Shown here piece after piece: positions 36,108 through 43,968 of a DNA stretch of 64,000 bases (positions within the stretch are counted from its first letter, which is position 1; every line of letters starts with the position of its first letter). Both the position numbers and the translations under genes were made by a program. Source of the stretch: Micromonospora sp. WMMD812 (GTDB taxonomy: Bacteria > Actinomycetota > Actinomycetes > Mycobacteriales > Micromonosporaceae); assembly GCF_027497215.1 (NCBI RefSeq), contig NZ_CP114904.1, forward strand, positions 6,726,501-6,790,500. The letters are read 5' to 3'. The notes beneath the pieces are model-generated. The model ran no database searches. It was not told the origin of the DNA and was given only the letters and a program-made list of their open reading frames with translations.

Positions 36108-36485
36108 ATGACCGTGACCCATCTGCAACTGATCTCCGTTCCGGTGCGTGACCAGGACCGGGCCCGCGACTTCTACGTCGACGTGCTCGGCTTCGATCTT
36201 CAGGCGGACAACCCGATGGGCCCCGACCAGCGCTGGGTGCAGGTCGGCCCGAAGGGGGCGGCCACCGCGCTCACCCTGGTGACCTGGTTCCCGACGATGC
36301 TGCCGGGCTCGCTCAAGGGTCTCGTGCTGGAGACCGACGACCTGGAGGCCGACGTGGCGGCGCTCGGCGCCCGGGGCGTCGTCTTCGCCGACGGCGGCAT
36401 CCAGGACGCGCCCTGGGGTCGGTACGCCACCTTCGACGACCCGGACGGCAACGGCATCGTGCTCCAGGCCACCGCCCGTGGCTGA
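36108..36485 (+). CDS. VOC (glyoxalase-fold) family protein
   Basis: A 125-residue single vicinal-oxygen-chelate domain. It opens VTHLQLISVPVRDQDRARDFYVDVLGFDL and closes FDDPDGNGIVLQ, both typical of glyoxalase/bleomycin-resistance/dioxygenase folds that usually dimerise around a metal. The substrate is unknown. It is first in a three-gene operon and overlaps the ArsR gene by eight bases. Confidence 0.88.
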   Translation: MTVTHLQLISVPVRDQDRARDFYVDVLGFDLQADNPMGPDQRWVQVGPKGAATALTLVTWFPTMLPGSLKGLVLETDDLEADVAALGARGVVFADGGIQDAPWGRYATFDDPDGNGIVLQATARG

Positions 36486-36798
36486 GCCGGACGTCTTCGC
36501 GGCGCTGGCCAACCCGACCCGGCGTGAGCTGCTCCGGCTGCTGCTGGACCAGGGCGAGCAGCCGGTGCAGCGGCTGGCCGACCACTTCGACATGCGCCGG
36601 CCCAGCCTGTCCGAGCACCTGCGGGTGCTCAAGGACGCCGGCCTGGTGGTCGAGCAGCCCGCCGGGCGGCAACGGCTCTACTCGCTGCGACCGGAGCCGC
36701 TGCGCGAGGTCGCCGACTGGCTCGGGCCGTACGAACGGTTCTGGCGCGGCCGCCTGACCGCGCTGCGCGACGTGCTGGCGGAGCTGCCGGATGAGTGA
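36478..36798 (+). CDS. ArsR/SmtB-family transcriptional repressor
   Basis: A 106-residue winged helix protein. It has FAALANPTRRELLRLLLDQ, the recognition helix region MRRPSLSEHLRVLKDAGLV and the wing QPAGRQRLYSL. No cysteine metal site is visible, so it probably belongs to the non-metal ArsR group that regulates AHSA1 and glyoxalase partners. GTG 36478 overlaps the VOC gene, and its 3' end overlaps the AHSA1 gene by eight bases. Confidence 0.92.
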   Translation: MAEPDVFAALANPTRRELLRLLLDQGEQPVQRLADHFDMRRPSLSEHLRVLKDAGLVVEQPAGRQRLYSLRPEPLREVADWLGPYERFWRGRLTALRDVLAELPDE

Positions 36799-37222
36799 CC
36801 CGAGCACCGTCGCGGTGGACCAGTTCCTGCCGCACCCACCGGCCAAGGTCTGGCGAGCGTTGACCGATTCTGATCTGCTTGCCCGCTGGCTCATGCCGAA
36901 CGACTTCGTGCCGGCGGTCGGGCACCGGTTCACCTTCCGCACGGATCCCCGCCCGGCCCAGGACTTCGACGGGATCGTGCACTGCGAGGTGCTCGACCTC
37001 GACCCGCCGCGCCGGCTGAGCTGGGCGTGGCGGGGCGGCCGGCTGGACACCGTGGTGACCTGGACGCTCGCCGCCGAGGGGCGGGGCACGCGGCTCTTCC
37101 TGGAACACGCCGGCTTCGACCCCGACGACCCGCTGCAGCGGCGTACGCGGGACCTGCTCGGCGGAGGCTGGCGCTCCCACGTCCTGAGCCGCCTCGACCA
37201 GATCCTGACCACCACCCCCTGA
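36791..37222 (+). CDS. SRPBCC/AHSA1-domain protein
   Basis: The 143-residue protein of the START/Bet v1 (AHSA1, COG3832) family contains FLPHPPAKVWRALTDSDLLARWLMPNDF and the C-terminal amphipathic helix GGGWRSHVLSRLDQIL. These domains bind hydrophobic ligands. ArsR-AHSA1 pairs are a common bacterial module, but the ligand is not known. Confidence 0.88.
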   Translation: MSDPSTVAVDQFLPHPPAKVWRALTDSDLLARWLMPNDFVPAVGHRFTFRTDPRPAQDFDGIVHCEVLDLDPPRRLSWAWRGGRLDTVVTWTLAAEGRGTRLFLEHAGFDPDDPLQRRTRDLLGGGWRSHVLSRLDQILTTTP

Positions 37223-37263
37223 CCCGCCCGCCCCGCCCCGGCCCCGCCCAGGCCTCCGCCGGT

Positions 37264-37319
37264 TGATCAAGAGGTTTGCGTCAGAATCCGGCCTGGGCCT
37301 GACGCAAACCTCTTGATCA
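37264..37319. repeat. perfect 21-bp intergenic palindrome (TTGATCAnGAGGTT family)
   Basis: Arms of 21 nt (37264-37284 and 37299-37319) are perfectly complementary around a 14-nt loop. The arm begins TGATCAAGAGGTTTGCGTC, closely resembling the arm at 13139. It sits between convergent genes, so terminator function is possible. Confidence 0.8.
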
Positions 37320-37340
37320 CCGCGGTGGAGTGCCATAACG

Positions 37341-37424
37341 GGGCAAGATCGCGCTCGAACGTGGTTGTAGTGGCCTCGGTGGGTCGGTGAGGGCACTACC
37401 TGCATGTAGTTGCGTGATCTTGGC
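37341..37424. repeat. long imperfect palindrome (CAAGATC/GATCTTG core)
   Basis: Arms of about 32 nt (37341-37372 and 37393-37424) pair imperfectly, with matched blocks CAAGATC/GATCTTG and GTAGTG/CACTAC. It directly follows the perfect palindrome and shares its core with the repeat at 7541-7610. Confidence 0.5.
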
Positions 37425-37468
37425 GCGGCGGGGCGGGGGGCGCGGCGGGGCGGGGTGGGGCGGGTGCG

Positions 37469-38458
37469 TCAGGGGGTGGTGGGGACCAGGAGGGCGTGCA
37501 GGGCGGCTGGGTCACGCACCTCGGGCAGTTCCCGGGCGGCGAGCCAGGCCGCGGCGGCGGCGCCGTCGCCGGCGGAGCGCAGCGGCGCCTCCGGCCAGCG
37601 GCGGCCGGCCTCGGCCCGGACGGCGGCGGCGAGCGGGGTGTCGCCGGTCAGCAGGCCGCCGCCGAGCACCAGCGGCGTGGTCGTGGCGGGCGGTCGGATC
37701 CGGCTCACGCTCTCGGCCAGGTGACCGGCGGCCTCGGCGATCAGCCCGGTGGCCACCGGCTCGCCGACCGCCGCCGCGGCGACCACGAGTGGCGCCAGCC
37801 GCGCCAACTCCACCGGCGGGCGGCGGGTGACCGCCTGGACGAGCGCGTCGACGGTTTCCCGCGGTCGGGCCGCCACCTCGGTGGTGCCGAGCAGGTCGTC
37901 GAGCACCTGCCGGCCGAGTGTCGTGGGCGGGTGGCCGGCGTCCAGGTCGGCCAGCAGTCGGCGGACCGCCTCCCGGCCGAGCCAGAAGCCTGATCCGGCG
38001 TCGCCGAGCAGCCAGCCGTGTCCGTCGGCGACCCGGTCGAGCCGCAGGTCGCGTACGGCGGCGGCGATCGCCCCGGTGCCCGCGATGAGCACCGTGCCGT
38101 CGGGGGAGGCGGTGCCGGAGGCGTACGCGACGAGGGCGTCACCGTGCACCGCGTACGGGCAGCGGAGTCCGGCGTCGTGCCAGGCCCGGTCGAAGGCGTC
38201 CCGCCCGGCCGGGTCGGCGAGCAGGCGGGCCGCCCCGGCGAGTCCGATCGTGCCGGCCCGTACGCGGGCCGGGTCGACGCCGGCGAGCGCCTCGCGCAGC
38301 GCGGTCAGCAGTTCCGCGGCGGCCCGTTCGGCGCCGTGGCTGGTGGGGTTTCCGCCGCCGGCGCGGCCGGTGCCGAGCCGTTCCCCGTCGAGGGTGAGGG
38401 CCGTGGCCCTGGTGGACGTACCCCCGACGTCGAGACCAACCACGACGGTGCCGGACAT
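37469..38458 (-). CDS. N-acetylglucosamine kinase-like BadF/BadG ATPase
   Basis: A 329-residue protein of the ASKHA fold. The phosphate-1 loop GLDVGGTSTRATAL starts at about residue 8, followed by VHGDALVAYASG, the phosphate-2 motif LIAGTGAIAAAVR, GWLLGDAGSGFWLGR, and LVLGGGLL near the adenosine site. This matches BadF/BcrAD-type N-acetylglucosamine kinases, which make GlcNAc-6-P from imported or recycled GlcNAc. Flanking NgcEFG importers support that substrate. ATG 38458 follows GGGAGG. Divergent from the RpiR gene over a shared 200-bp control region. Confidence 0.85.
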   Translation of the reverse strand: MSGTVVVGLDVGGTSTRATALTLDGERLGTGRAGGGNPTSHGAERAAAELLTALREALAGVDPARVRAGTIGLAGAARLLADPAGRDAFDRAWHDAGLRCPYAVHGDALVAYASGTASPDGTVLIAGTGAIAAAVRDLRLDRVADGHGWLLGDAGSGFWLGREAVRRLLADLDAGHPPTTLGRQVLDDLLGTTEVAARPRETVDALVQAVTRRPPVELARLAPLVVAAAAVGEPVATGLIAEAAGHLAESVSRIRPPATTTPLVLGGGLLTGDTPLAAAVRAEAGRRWPEAPLRSAGDGAAAAAWLAARELPEVRDPAALHALLVPTTP

Positions 38459-38560
38459 CCGCTCGGGCCTCCCTGCGCTGCGTGTGCGACGGTGCGTTCA
38501 TGCTGGTCGGCCGGCCGCCGGCAGGCAAGGTCGGCGCGGTCGGGACGGCTGTGCGCCAGG

Positions 38561-38639
38561 TAACAGTTTGAAAACTTCGCCCACAGTCTTGACAGGGAGG
38601 GCCCCGCAGTAAGAACTTTTACCACTAACAGTTAACAGT
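38561..38639. promoter_or_regulatory. TAACAGT repeats in the nagK-like/rpiR control region
   Basis: TAACAGT occurs at 38561-38567 and as a perfect tandem pair at 38626-38632 and 38633-38639, giving TAAC-A-GTTA half-site symmetry. ACAGTCTT also occurs twice. The region is markedly AT-richer than its surroundings and separates divergent genes, which fits binding sites for the adjacent RpiR regulator. Confidence 0.5.
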
Positions 38640-38658
38640 CTTTTCCGAAAGGCGTCCC

Positions 38659-39621
38659 ATGGTTGATCACGAGGTGGACACCTCCGCGGGGACCGCGGTG
38701 GTCGACGCCGACGCGTTCGACCGTCGGGGCGCGCTCGGCGCCCCCTCCGAGGGCGTGCTCGCCCGGGTGCGCACCGGGCTGGACGAGCTGACCGGGGCAT
38801 TGCGCCGGGTGGCCGAGCATGTGCTGACCGACCCGGAGGCCGCTTCCCGTTCCACCATCGTGGAGCTGGCCGAGCGGAGCGGGACCTCGCCGGCCACCGT
38901 AACCCGTTTCTGCCGCGCCATGGGGTTCGAGGGGTACGCCGATCTCCGACTGGCCATCGCCGCCGAGACCGGCCGGGCCCGTTCCGCCGGCTGGACGGTG
39001 GACATCGGCCGGGAGATCCAGCCCGGTGACCCGCTCGGCCGGGTGCTCGACCAGATCATGGCCGCCGACACGCGGGCCATGCACGACACCGCCGCGCTGC
39101 TCGATCTCGCCGAGGTGGAGCGGGCCGCGGTCGCCATCGCCGGGGCGGACCGGGTGAACATCTTCGGCGCCAGCGGGAGCGCGCTGGTCGGCGAGGAGAT
39201 GCAGTTCAGCCTGCACCGCATCGGCGTCGCCGCGTGGGCCTGGAACGACGTGCACGAGGGGCTGGCCAGCGCGGCGCTGCTGCGCGCCGGGGACGTGGCT
39301 CTCGGCATCTCGCACACCGGCCAGACCCGGGAGACCATCGAGATGCTCGCCGAGGCGGGCAGCCGGGGCGCCACGACGGTGGCGCTGACCGGGTTCCCCC
39401 GTTCGCCGCTCGCCGAACTGGCCGACATCGTGCTGGTCACCGCCAGTCAGGCGACCACCTTCCGACCGGATGCGCTCAGCGCCCGCCACCCGCAGCTGGT
39501 CGTTCTCGACCTGCTCTACATCGCCGTCGCGCAGCGCACCCACGACCGTGCCCACGCGGCCTTCCGGCGCACCGCGCAGGCCGTCGACGGGCACAAGGCC
39601 GCGAAGGGGGCCCTTTCATGA
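38659..39621 (+). CDS. RpiR/MurR-family transcriptional regulator
   Basis: The 320-residue protein has an N-terminal HTH_6 domain (STIVELAERSGTSPATVTRF then GFEGYADLRLAIA, about residues 65-102). A SIS sugar-phosphate-binding domain follows (VNIFGASGSALVGEEMQFSL, ISHTGQTRETIEML, ALTGFPRSPLAELADIVL). RpiR regulators of this kind sense amino-sugar phosphates. It is the first gene of a run with the SIS protein and the second ngc set, and divergent from the GlcNAc kinase. ATG 38659 follows GAAAGGCG. Confidence 0.92.
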   Translation: MVDHEVDTSAGTAVVDADAFDRRGALGAPSEGVLARVRTGLDELTGALRRVAEHVLTDPEAASRSTIVELAERSGTSPATVTRFCRAMGFEGYADLRLAIAAETGRARSAGWTVDIGREIQPGDPLGRVLDQIMAADTRAMHDTAALLDLAEVERAAVAIAGADRVNIFGASGSALVGEEMQFSLHRIGVAAWAWNDVHEGLASAALLRAGDVALGISHTGQTRETIEMLAEAGSRGATTVALTGFPRSPLAELADIVLVTASQATTFRPDALSARHPQLVVLDLLYIAVAQRTHDRAHAAFRRTAQAVDGHKAAKGALS

Positions 39622-40367
39622 TCAGCGCCCAGGGGTACGCCGACGCGGTCCGCCCAGTGCTCGACCGGGTGGTCGACACCCAGACGGACGGGATCACCCG
39701 GGCCGCCGACCTGATCGCGTCCAGCCTGCGCGCCGGCGGGGTGCTCCAGGCCTTCGGCGCCGGTCACTCCGAGGCGTTCGCCGCCGAGCTGGTCGCCCGG
39801 GCCGGTGGACTGGTCCCCACCAACCGGCTGTCGGTGCACGACCTGGTGCTGCACGGCGATGCCCCGCGCGACGTGCTCGCCGACCCGAAGCTGGAACGCG
39901 ACCCCACCATCGCCCACCAGATCTACGAGCTCGCGGCCCCGCAGCCGCAGGACGTGTTCGTGGTGGCGTCCCAGTCCGGCATCAACGGCTCGGTCGTCGA
40001 GCTGGCGACGCTGGTCACCGGGCGCGGTCACCCGTTGATCGCGGTCACCTCGGTCGAGCACACCGCGCGGGTCGCCCCCCGGCATCCGTCCGGGCGGCGG
40101 CTCGCCGACCTCGCCGACGTCGTGCTGGACAACGGCGCGCCGTACGGTGACGCACTGCTGCCGCTCGAGGGCGGCGGCGCGGTCTGTGCGGTCTCCTCGG
40201 TCACCACCGCGCTGCTGGCGCAGCTGTTGACCGCGGAGGTCGTACGACGGTTCCACCAGGCCGGAGAGGTACCCCCTATCTACCTCTCCGCCAACGTCCC
40301 CGGCGGGGACGAGCACAACCTCGCCCTCGAGTCGCGGTACGCCGGGCGCCTCCGGCGGACCGCCTGA
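39618..40367 (+). CDS. SIS-domain protein (UPF0309-type sugar isomerase)
   Basis: This 249-residue protein has one SIS domain: LQAFGAGHSEAFAAELVARAGG binds the phosphosugar, and VFVVASQSGINGSVVELAT and AVTSVEHTAR complete the fold. It resembles the UPF0309 proteins of Streptomyces and also MurQ-type etherases, but lacks enough evidence for a reaction. ATG 39618 overlaps the rpiR stop (ATGA). Placement between an RpiR regulator and an amino-sugar importer suggests it acts on GlcNAc-6-P or MurNAc-6-P-like compounds. Confidence 0.85.
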   Translation: MISAQGYADAVRPVLDRVVDTQTDGITRAADLIASSLRAGGVLQAFGAGHSEAFAAELVARAGGLVPTNRLSVHDLVLHGDAPRDVLADPKLERDPTIAHQIYELAAPQPQDVFVVASQSGINGSVVELATLVTGRGHPLIAVTSVEHTARVAPRHPSGRRLADLADVVLDNGAPYGDALLPLEGGGAVCAVSSVTTALLAQLLTAEVVRRFHQAGEVPPIYLSANVPGGDEHNLALESRYAGRLRRTA

Positions 40368-40393
40368 CCCGAATCTCACAAGGAGAGACGACG

Positions 40394-41827
40394 ATGTCCG
40401 TTACCCCCGAGAACCCGGTCGAGCTGAGCCGTCGGACCGTTCTGCGTCGGGCCGCCGCCGCGGGTCTGCTGGCCACCCCGGCCGCGGGTCTGCTCAGCGG
40501 CTGCGTCGCCGGTGGCGACGAGGAGCCGACCGAGCAGGCCGCCGGTGAGAAGACCGCGGAGAACCCGCTGGGCGTCAAGGAGGACGCGCCGCTGGAGGTG
40601 GTCATCTTCAACGGTGGCCTGGGCACCAAGTACGCCACCGACGTGCACATCCCGTCGTACAAGAAGAAGTTCCCGAAGGCGGAGGTGAAGTTCTCCCAGA
40701 CGGAGGAGGTCGCCACCGTCCTGCAGCCCCGGTTCACCAGCAACACCCCGCCGGACATGGTCAACAACGCCGGCTCGAAGCTGATGGACCAGGGCGCGCT
40801 GGTGCAGGCCGGGCAGGTCCAGGACCTGACCGAGCTGTTCGACGCCGCGTCGCTGGACAACGCGGGCACGAAGGTCCGGGACACGCTCATCCCCGGCACC
40901 GTCGAGCAGGGCACGTTCAACGGCAAGCCGTACGTGCTCAACTACGCCTTCACCGTCTTCGGCCTCTGGTACGACAGCGCGCTGTTCCAGAAGAACGGCT
41001 GGGCGGCCCCGAAGACCTGGGCCGAGTTCACCGCGCTCTGCGACAAGATCAAGGCGGCCGGCATCACGCCCTACTCGTACGCCGGGGCGAACGCCGCGTA
41101 CTACCAGTACCTGGTCATCCTGACCAGCGCCGCCAAGATCGGCGGGCCGGACGTGCTGAAGAACATCGACAACCTGGAGCCCGGCGCCTGGACGGCCGAG
41201 CCGGTCAAGCAGGCCGCCGCGGCCTGGGCCGAGATCGGCGCGAAGTACGGCAACAAGGCGCACCTGGGCCTCAAGCACACCGAGGTCCAGCTCCAGCAGA
41301 ACCAGGGCAAGGTGGCCTTCTACCCCAGCGGTTCCTGGCTGGAGAACGAGCAGGCCAAGGACACCCCGCCCACGTTCAAGTACGCCGTCATGCCGGTGCC
41401 CAGCGTGTCCACCTCGGACAAGCTGCCGCAGACCGCCATCTTCGCGGCGGCCGGCGAGATGTACTTCGTCGCCTCGAAGGGCAAGAACCCGCGCGGCGGC
41501 ATGGAGTACCTGCGGCACATGCTGTCCAAGGAGGGCGCCAAGGGCTTCACCGAGCTGACCAAGGTGCTCACCGTGGTCAAGGGCGCGGTCGACGGCCTGG
41601 AGATCTCGCCCGGCCTCACCAGCGGCAACGCGATGCTGAGCGCGGCCGGCAGCGACTACTTCTCGTACCGCTTCGACACCTGGTACAAGAAGCTCGACGA
41701 CGAGGCCCGCGCCGCCACCAACGAGCTGATGTTCAACGGTGGCACGGCGGACAAGTTCTGCCAGCGGATGCAGAAGGTGGCCGACGCGGTCAAGAGCGAC
41801 TCGTCCATCGAGAAGTTCACGCGCTGA
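40394..41827 (+). CDS. ngcE: NgcE-type amino-sugar-binding lipoprotein, copy 2
   Basis: A 477-residue paralogue of the protein at 32773. It has a Tat motif (LSRRTVLRR), lipobox LLSGC at Cys37, and the shared NPLGVKEDAPLEVVIFNGG start of the mature domain. The two copies differ in the ligand-facing middle: copy 1 has WTYAGLHPRYMSWPV where copy 2 has YSYAGANAAYYQYLV, so their substrates may differ. ATG 40394 follows AAGGAGAGACG. Part of the rpiR-SIS-ngcEFG run. Confidence 0.88.
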   Translation: MSVTPENPVELSRRTVLRRAAAAGLLATPAAGLLSGCVAGGDEEPTEQAAGEKTAENPLGVKEDAPLEVVIFNGGLGTKYATDVHIPSYKKKFPKAEVKFSQTEEVATVLQPRFTSNTPPDMVNNAGSKLMDQGALVQAGQVQDLTELFDAASLDNAGTKVRDTLIPGTVEQGTFNGKPYVLNYAFTVFGLWYDSALFQKNGWAAPKTWAEFTALCDKIKAAGITPYSYAGANAAYYQYLVILTSAAKIGGPDVLKNIDNLEPGAWTAEPVKQAAAAWAEIGAKYGNKAHLGLKHTEVQLQQNQGKVAFYPSGSWLENEQAKDTPPTFKYAVMPVPSVSTSDKLPQTAIFAAAGEMYFVASKGKNPRGGMEYLRHMLSKEGAKGFTELTKVLTVVKGAVDGLEISPGLTSGNAMLSAAGSDYFSYRFDTWYKKLDDEARAATNELMFNGGTADKFCQRMQKVADAVKSDSSIEKFTR

Positions 41828-41860
41828 GTCGCCGGTAGGAATCGAGCGGAGGCGGCAAGC

Positions 41861-42772
41861 ATGCGGCATGGCAGGTACCCGTTCATCATCGGCTTCCTGA
41901 CGGTGCCGGTCGCGATCTACGTGACCTTCGTCATCGGGCCGTACGCCCAGGCGTTCTATCTCGCCATGACCAACTGGCGGGGGGTGAGCGCCAACCCGAA
42001 GTTCATCGGCCTGGAGAACTTCGAGCGGCTGCTGAACGACGACGTCTTCTGGAAGGCGGTCCGGCACCACGGTGTCCTGCTGCTTGCCATGCCGCTGCTC
42101 ACCATCATCATCGCGCTCTTCTTCGCCTTCATGCTGAATGTGGGCGGAGGGAGCCGCGGTGGGGTGATGTCCGGGGTCTGGGGGTCGAAGTTCTACCGGG
42201 TGGTGTTCTTCTTCCCCCAGGTCCTGGCCGTCGTCATCGTCGGCGTGATCTTCAGCCGGGTGTACGCCCCGGACGACAGCGGCCTGCTCAACGGCGCGCT
42301 GGGGCTGGTCGGGCTCGATCCCGTGCTCTTCATGGCCAACCCCAACATCGCGCTCTGGTCGATCGTCGGGGTGCTGGTCTGGCAGGCGGTCGGCTTCTAC
42401 GTGGTGCTCTTCTCCGCCGGCATGGCGTCGGTGCCGAAGGACATCTACGAGGCGGCCACCATCGACGGGGCCGGCCGGGCCGCGATGTTCTTCCGGGTGA
42501 CCCTGCCGCTGCTCTGGGACACCCTCCAGGTGGCCTGGGTCTACCTCGGCATCGCGGCCTTCGACGCGTTCGCCATCGTGCAGGTGCTCTCGGTCGACCA
42601 GGGCGGCCCGGACGGCGCCACCACCGTGCTCGGCATGGAGATCTACCGCAACGCGTTCAGCTACTCCCAGTTCGGCTACGCCTCGGCGATGGGTGTGGCG
42701 CTGTTCTTCCTGACGATCACGTTCGCGGCGCTCACCCTGCGCGTCAGCCGGCGTGACACGATCGAGCTGTAA
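41861..42772 (+). CDS. ngcF: ABC sugar permease, MalF type (NgcF), copy 2
   Basis: The 303-residue permease opens MRHGRYPFIIGFLTVPVAIYV, nearly the same as copy 1. The EAA loop is DIYEAATIDGAGRAAMFFRVTLPLL. Six membrane segments are predicted. ATG 41861 follows GCGGAGGCGG. Unlike copy 1, no hairpin separates it from its binding-protein gene. Confidence 0.9.
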   Translation: MRHGRYPFIIGFLTVPVAIYVTFVIGPYAQAFYLAMTNWRGVSANPKFIGLENFERLLNDDVFWKAVRHHGVLLLAMPLLTIIIALFFAFMLNVGGGSRGGVMSGVWGSKFYRVVFFFPQVLAVVIVGVIFSRVYAPDDSGLLNGALGLVGLDPVLFMANPNIALWSIVGVLVWQAVGFYVVLFSAGMASVPKDIYEAATIDGAGRAAMFFRVTLPLLWDTLQVAWVYLGIAAFDAFAIVQVLSVDQGGPDGATTVLGMEIYRNAFSYSQFGYASAMGVALFFLTITFAALTLRVSRRDTIEL

Positions 42773-42785
42773 GGCGGGGTCACCC

Positions 42786-43718
42786 ATGTCGACAGAAATC
42801 GCACCGAGCGCACCGGCGGCCCCGGCCGGCACCGCCCCGGCCGGCGGCAGGAAAGCCAAGTCGGCTCTCGACCGGCGCCGTGAGGTCGGGCTGCTCAGCG
42901 GTCTCGGGCACATCGCCCTGCTGGTCTGGGCGGTGCTCGTGATCGCCCCGCTGCTCTGGACCATCCTGGCCTCGTTCAAGACGAACACCGAGATCTTCCT
43001 CGGCAACCCGTTCGCAATGCCGGACTCGTTCAGCTTCAGCAGCTACGCCCGGGCGTGGAGCGAGGCGCACGTCGGGCGGTACTTCCTCAACAGCGTCTTC
43101 GTGGTGTCGCTGAGCACCGCCGGCACCATGCTGTTCGGTTCGATGGCCGCGTACGTGCTGGCCCGCTACCCGTTCCCGGGCAACCGGGCGATCTACTACC
43201 TGTTCGTCTCGGGGCTCGCGTTCCCGGTGTTCCTCGCCCTGGTGCCGCTCTTCCTGGTGGTCAACAACCTGGGGCTGCTCAACACGTACACCGGGCTGAT
43301 CCTGGTCTACATCGCGTACTCGCTGCCGTTCACCGTCTTCTTCCTGGCCGCCTTCTTCAAGACGCTGCCGCACTCGGTGGCCGAGGCGGCGATGATCGAC
43401 GGCGCGTCGCACACCCGGCTGTTTTTCCGGATCATGATGCCGATGGCCCGTCCGGGCCTCGTGAGCATCGCGATCTTCAACATCATCGGCCAGTGGAACC
43501 AGTACCTGCTGCCGGTGGCCCTCATGCAGGGCGAGGGCGCCGACGCCAAGTGGGTGCTGACCCAGGGCATCGCCAGCATCTCCACCTCCGCCGGCTACGA
43601 GGCGGACTGGGCCGCGCTGTTCGCGGCGCTGACGCTCTCCATCCTGCCGATGATCATCGTGTACGCGATCTTCCAGCGGCAGATCCAGTCCGGCCTGACG
43701 TCCGGCGCCGTGAAGTAA
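42786..43718 (+). CDS. ngcG: ABC sugar permease, MalG type (NgcG), copy 2
   Basis: The 310-residue permease begins MSTEIAPSAPAAPAG with a flexible N-terminus. It has six membrane segments and the EAA loop SVAEAAMIDGASHTRLFFRIMMPMARPGL. ATG 42786 is chosen over a start 11 codons upstream because AGGCGGGG lies close before it. It is the last gene of the rpiR operon and is followed by a 20-bp palindromic terminator. Confidence 0.9.
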   Translation: MSTEIAPSAPAAPAGTAPAGGRKAKSALDRRREVGLLSGLGHIALLVWAVLVIAPLLWTILASFKTNTEIFLGNPFAMPDSFSFSSYARAWSEAHVGRYFLNSVFVVSLSTAGTMLFGSMAAYVLARYPFPGNRAIYYLFVSGLAFPVFLALVPLFLVVNNLGLLNTYTGLILVYIAYSLPFTVFFLAAFFKTLPHSVAEAAMIDGASHTRLFFRIMMPMARPGLVSIAIFNIIGQWNQYLLPVALMQGEGADAKWVLTQGIASISTSAGYEADWAALFAALTLSILPMIIVYAIFQRQIQSGLTSGAVK

Positions 43719-43721
43719 CGA

Positions 43722-43741
43722 GGCCGCACCCGGGTGCGGCC
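43722..43741 (+). terminator. 20-bp perfect palindrome after the ngc2 operon
   Basis: GGCCGCACCC-GGGTGCGGCC starts three bases after the ngcG2 stop. It is a loopless perfect palindrome, without a U-tract. Confidence 0.6.
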
Positions 43742-43751
43742 GAGGTGCGGA

Positions 43752-43809
43752 CTCGTTCACGGAAAGAGTGGCCATTCCACGGGGGATGGCCACTCTTTCC
43801 GTGAACGAG
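43752..43809. repeat. 24-bp perfect hairpin upstream of the polymerase gene
   Basis: Arms at 43752-43775 and 43786-43809 are perfectly complementary over 24 bases with a 10-nt loop. It lies ten bases after the previous palindrome. The arms contain AAAGAGTGGCCAT, far less GC-rich than the surroundings. It may be a second terminator or an inserted palindromic element. Confidence 0.85.
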
Positions 43810-43968
43810 CGCCCTGGTCGGGCGGTGGGTCGCCCCGTGCCCGGGCGGCGCGTGGCGGCCGGCCGCGTGGCGGGCGGCCCCGCGGCGGGGGGTGGGCCGC
43901 CCCCGGGTGCCGCCGGGGCCGCGCGGCTGGCTGGGGCGGTGTCGCAGGGGCGAGGCAGAATCGCATCC

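Noticed and set aside
40376..43006. Minus-strand open frame of over 870 codons
   Set aside because: It lies opposite the second ngcEFG set, whose proteins are unmistakable; its composition is His/Arg/Gly-rich.
43768..43968. Longer N-terminus for the polymerase starting inside the hairpin
   Set aside because: The added 67 residues are Gly/Pro/Arg-rich without a fold, and a leaderless-type signal precedes GTG 43969.
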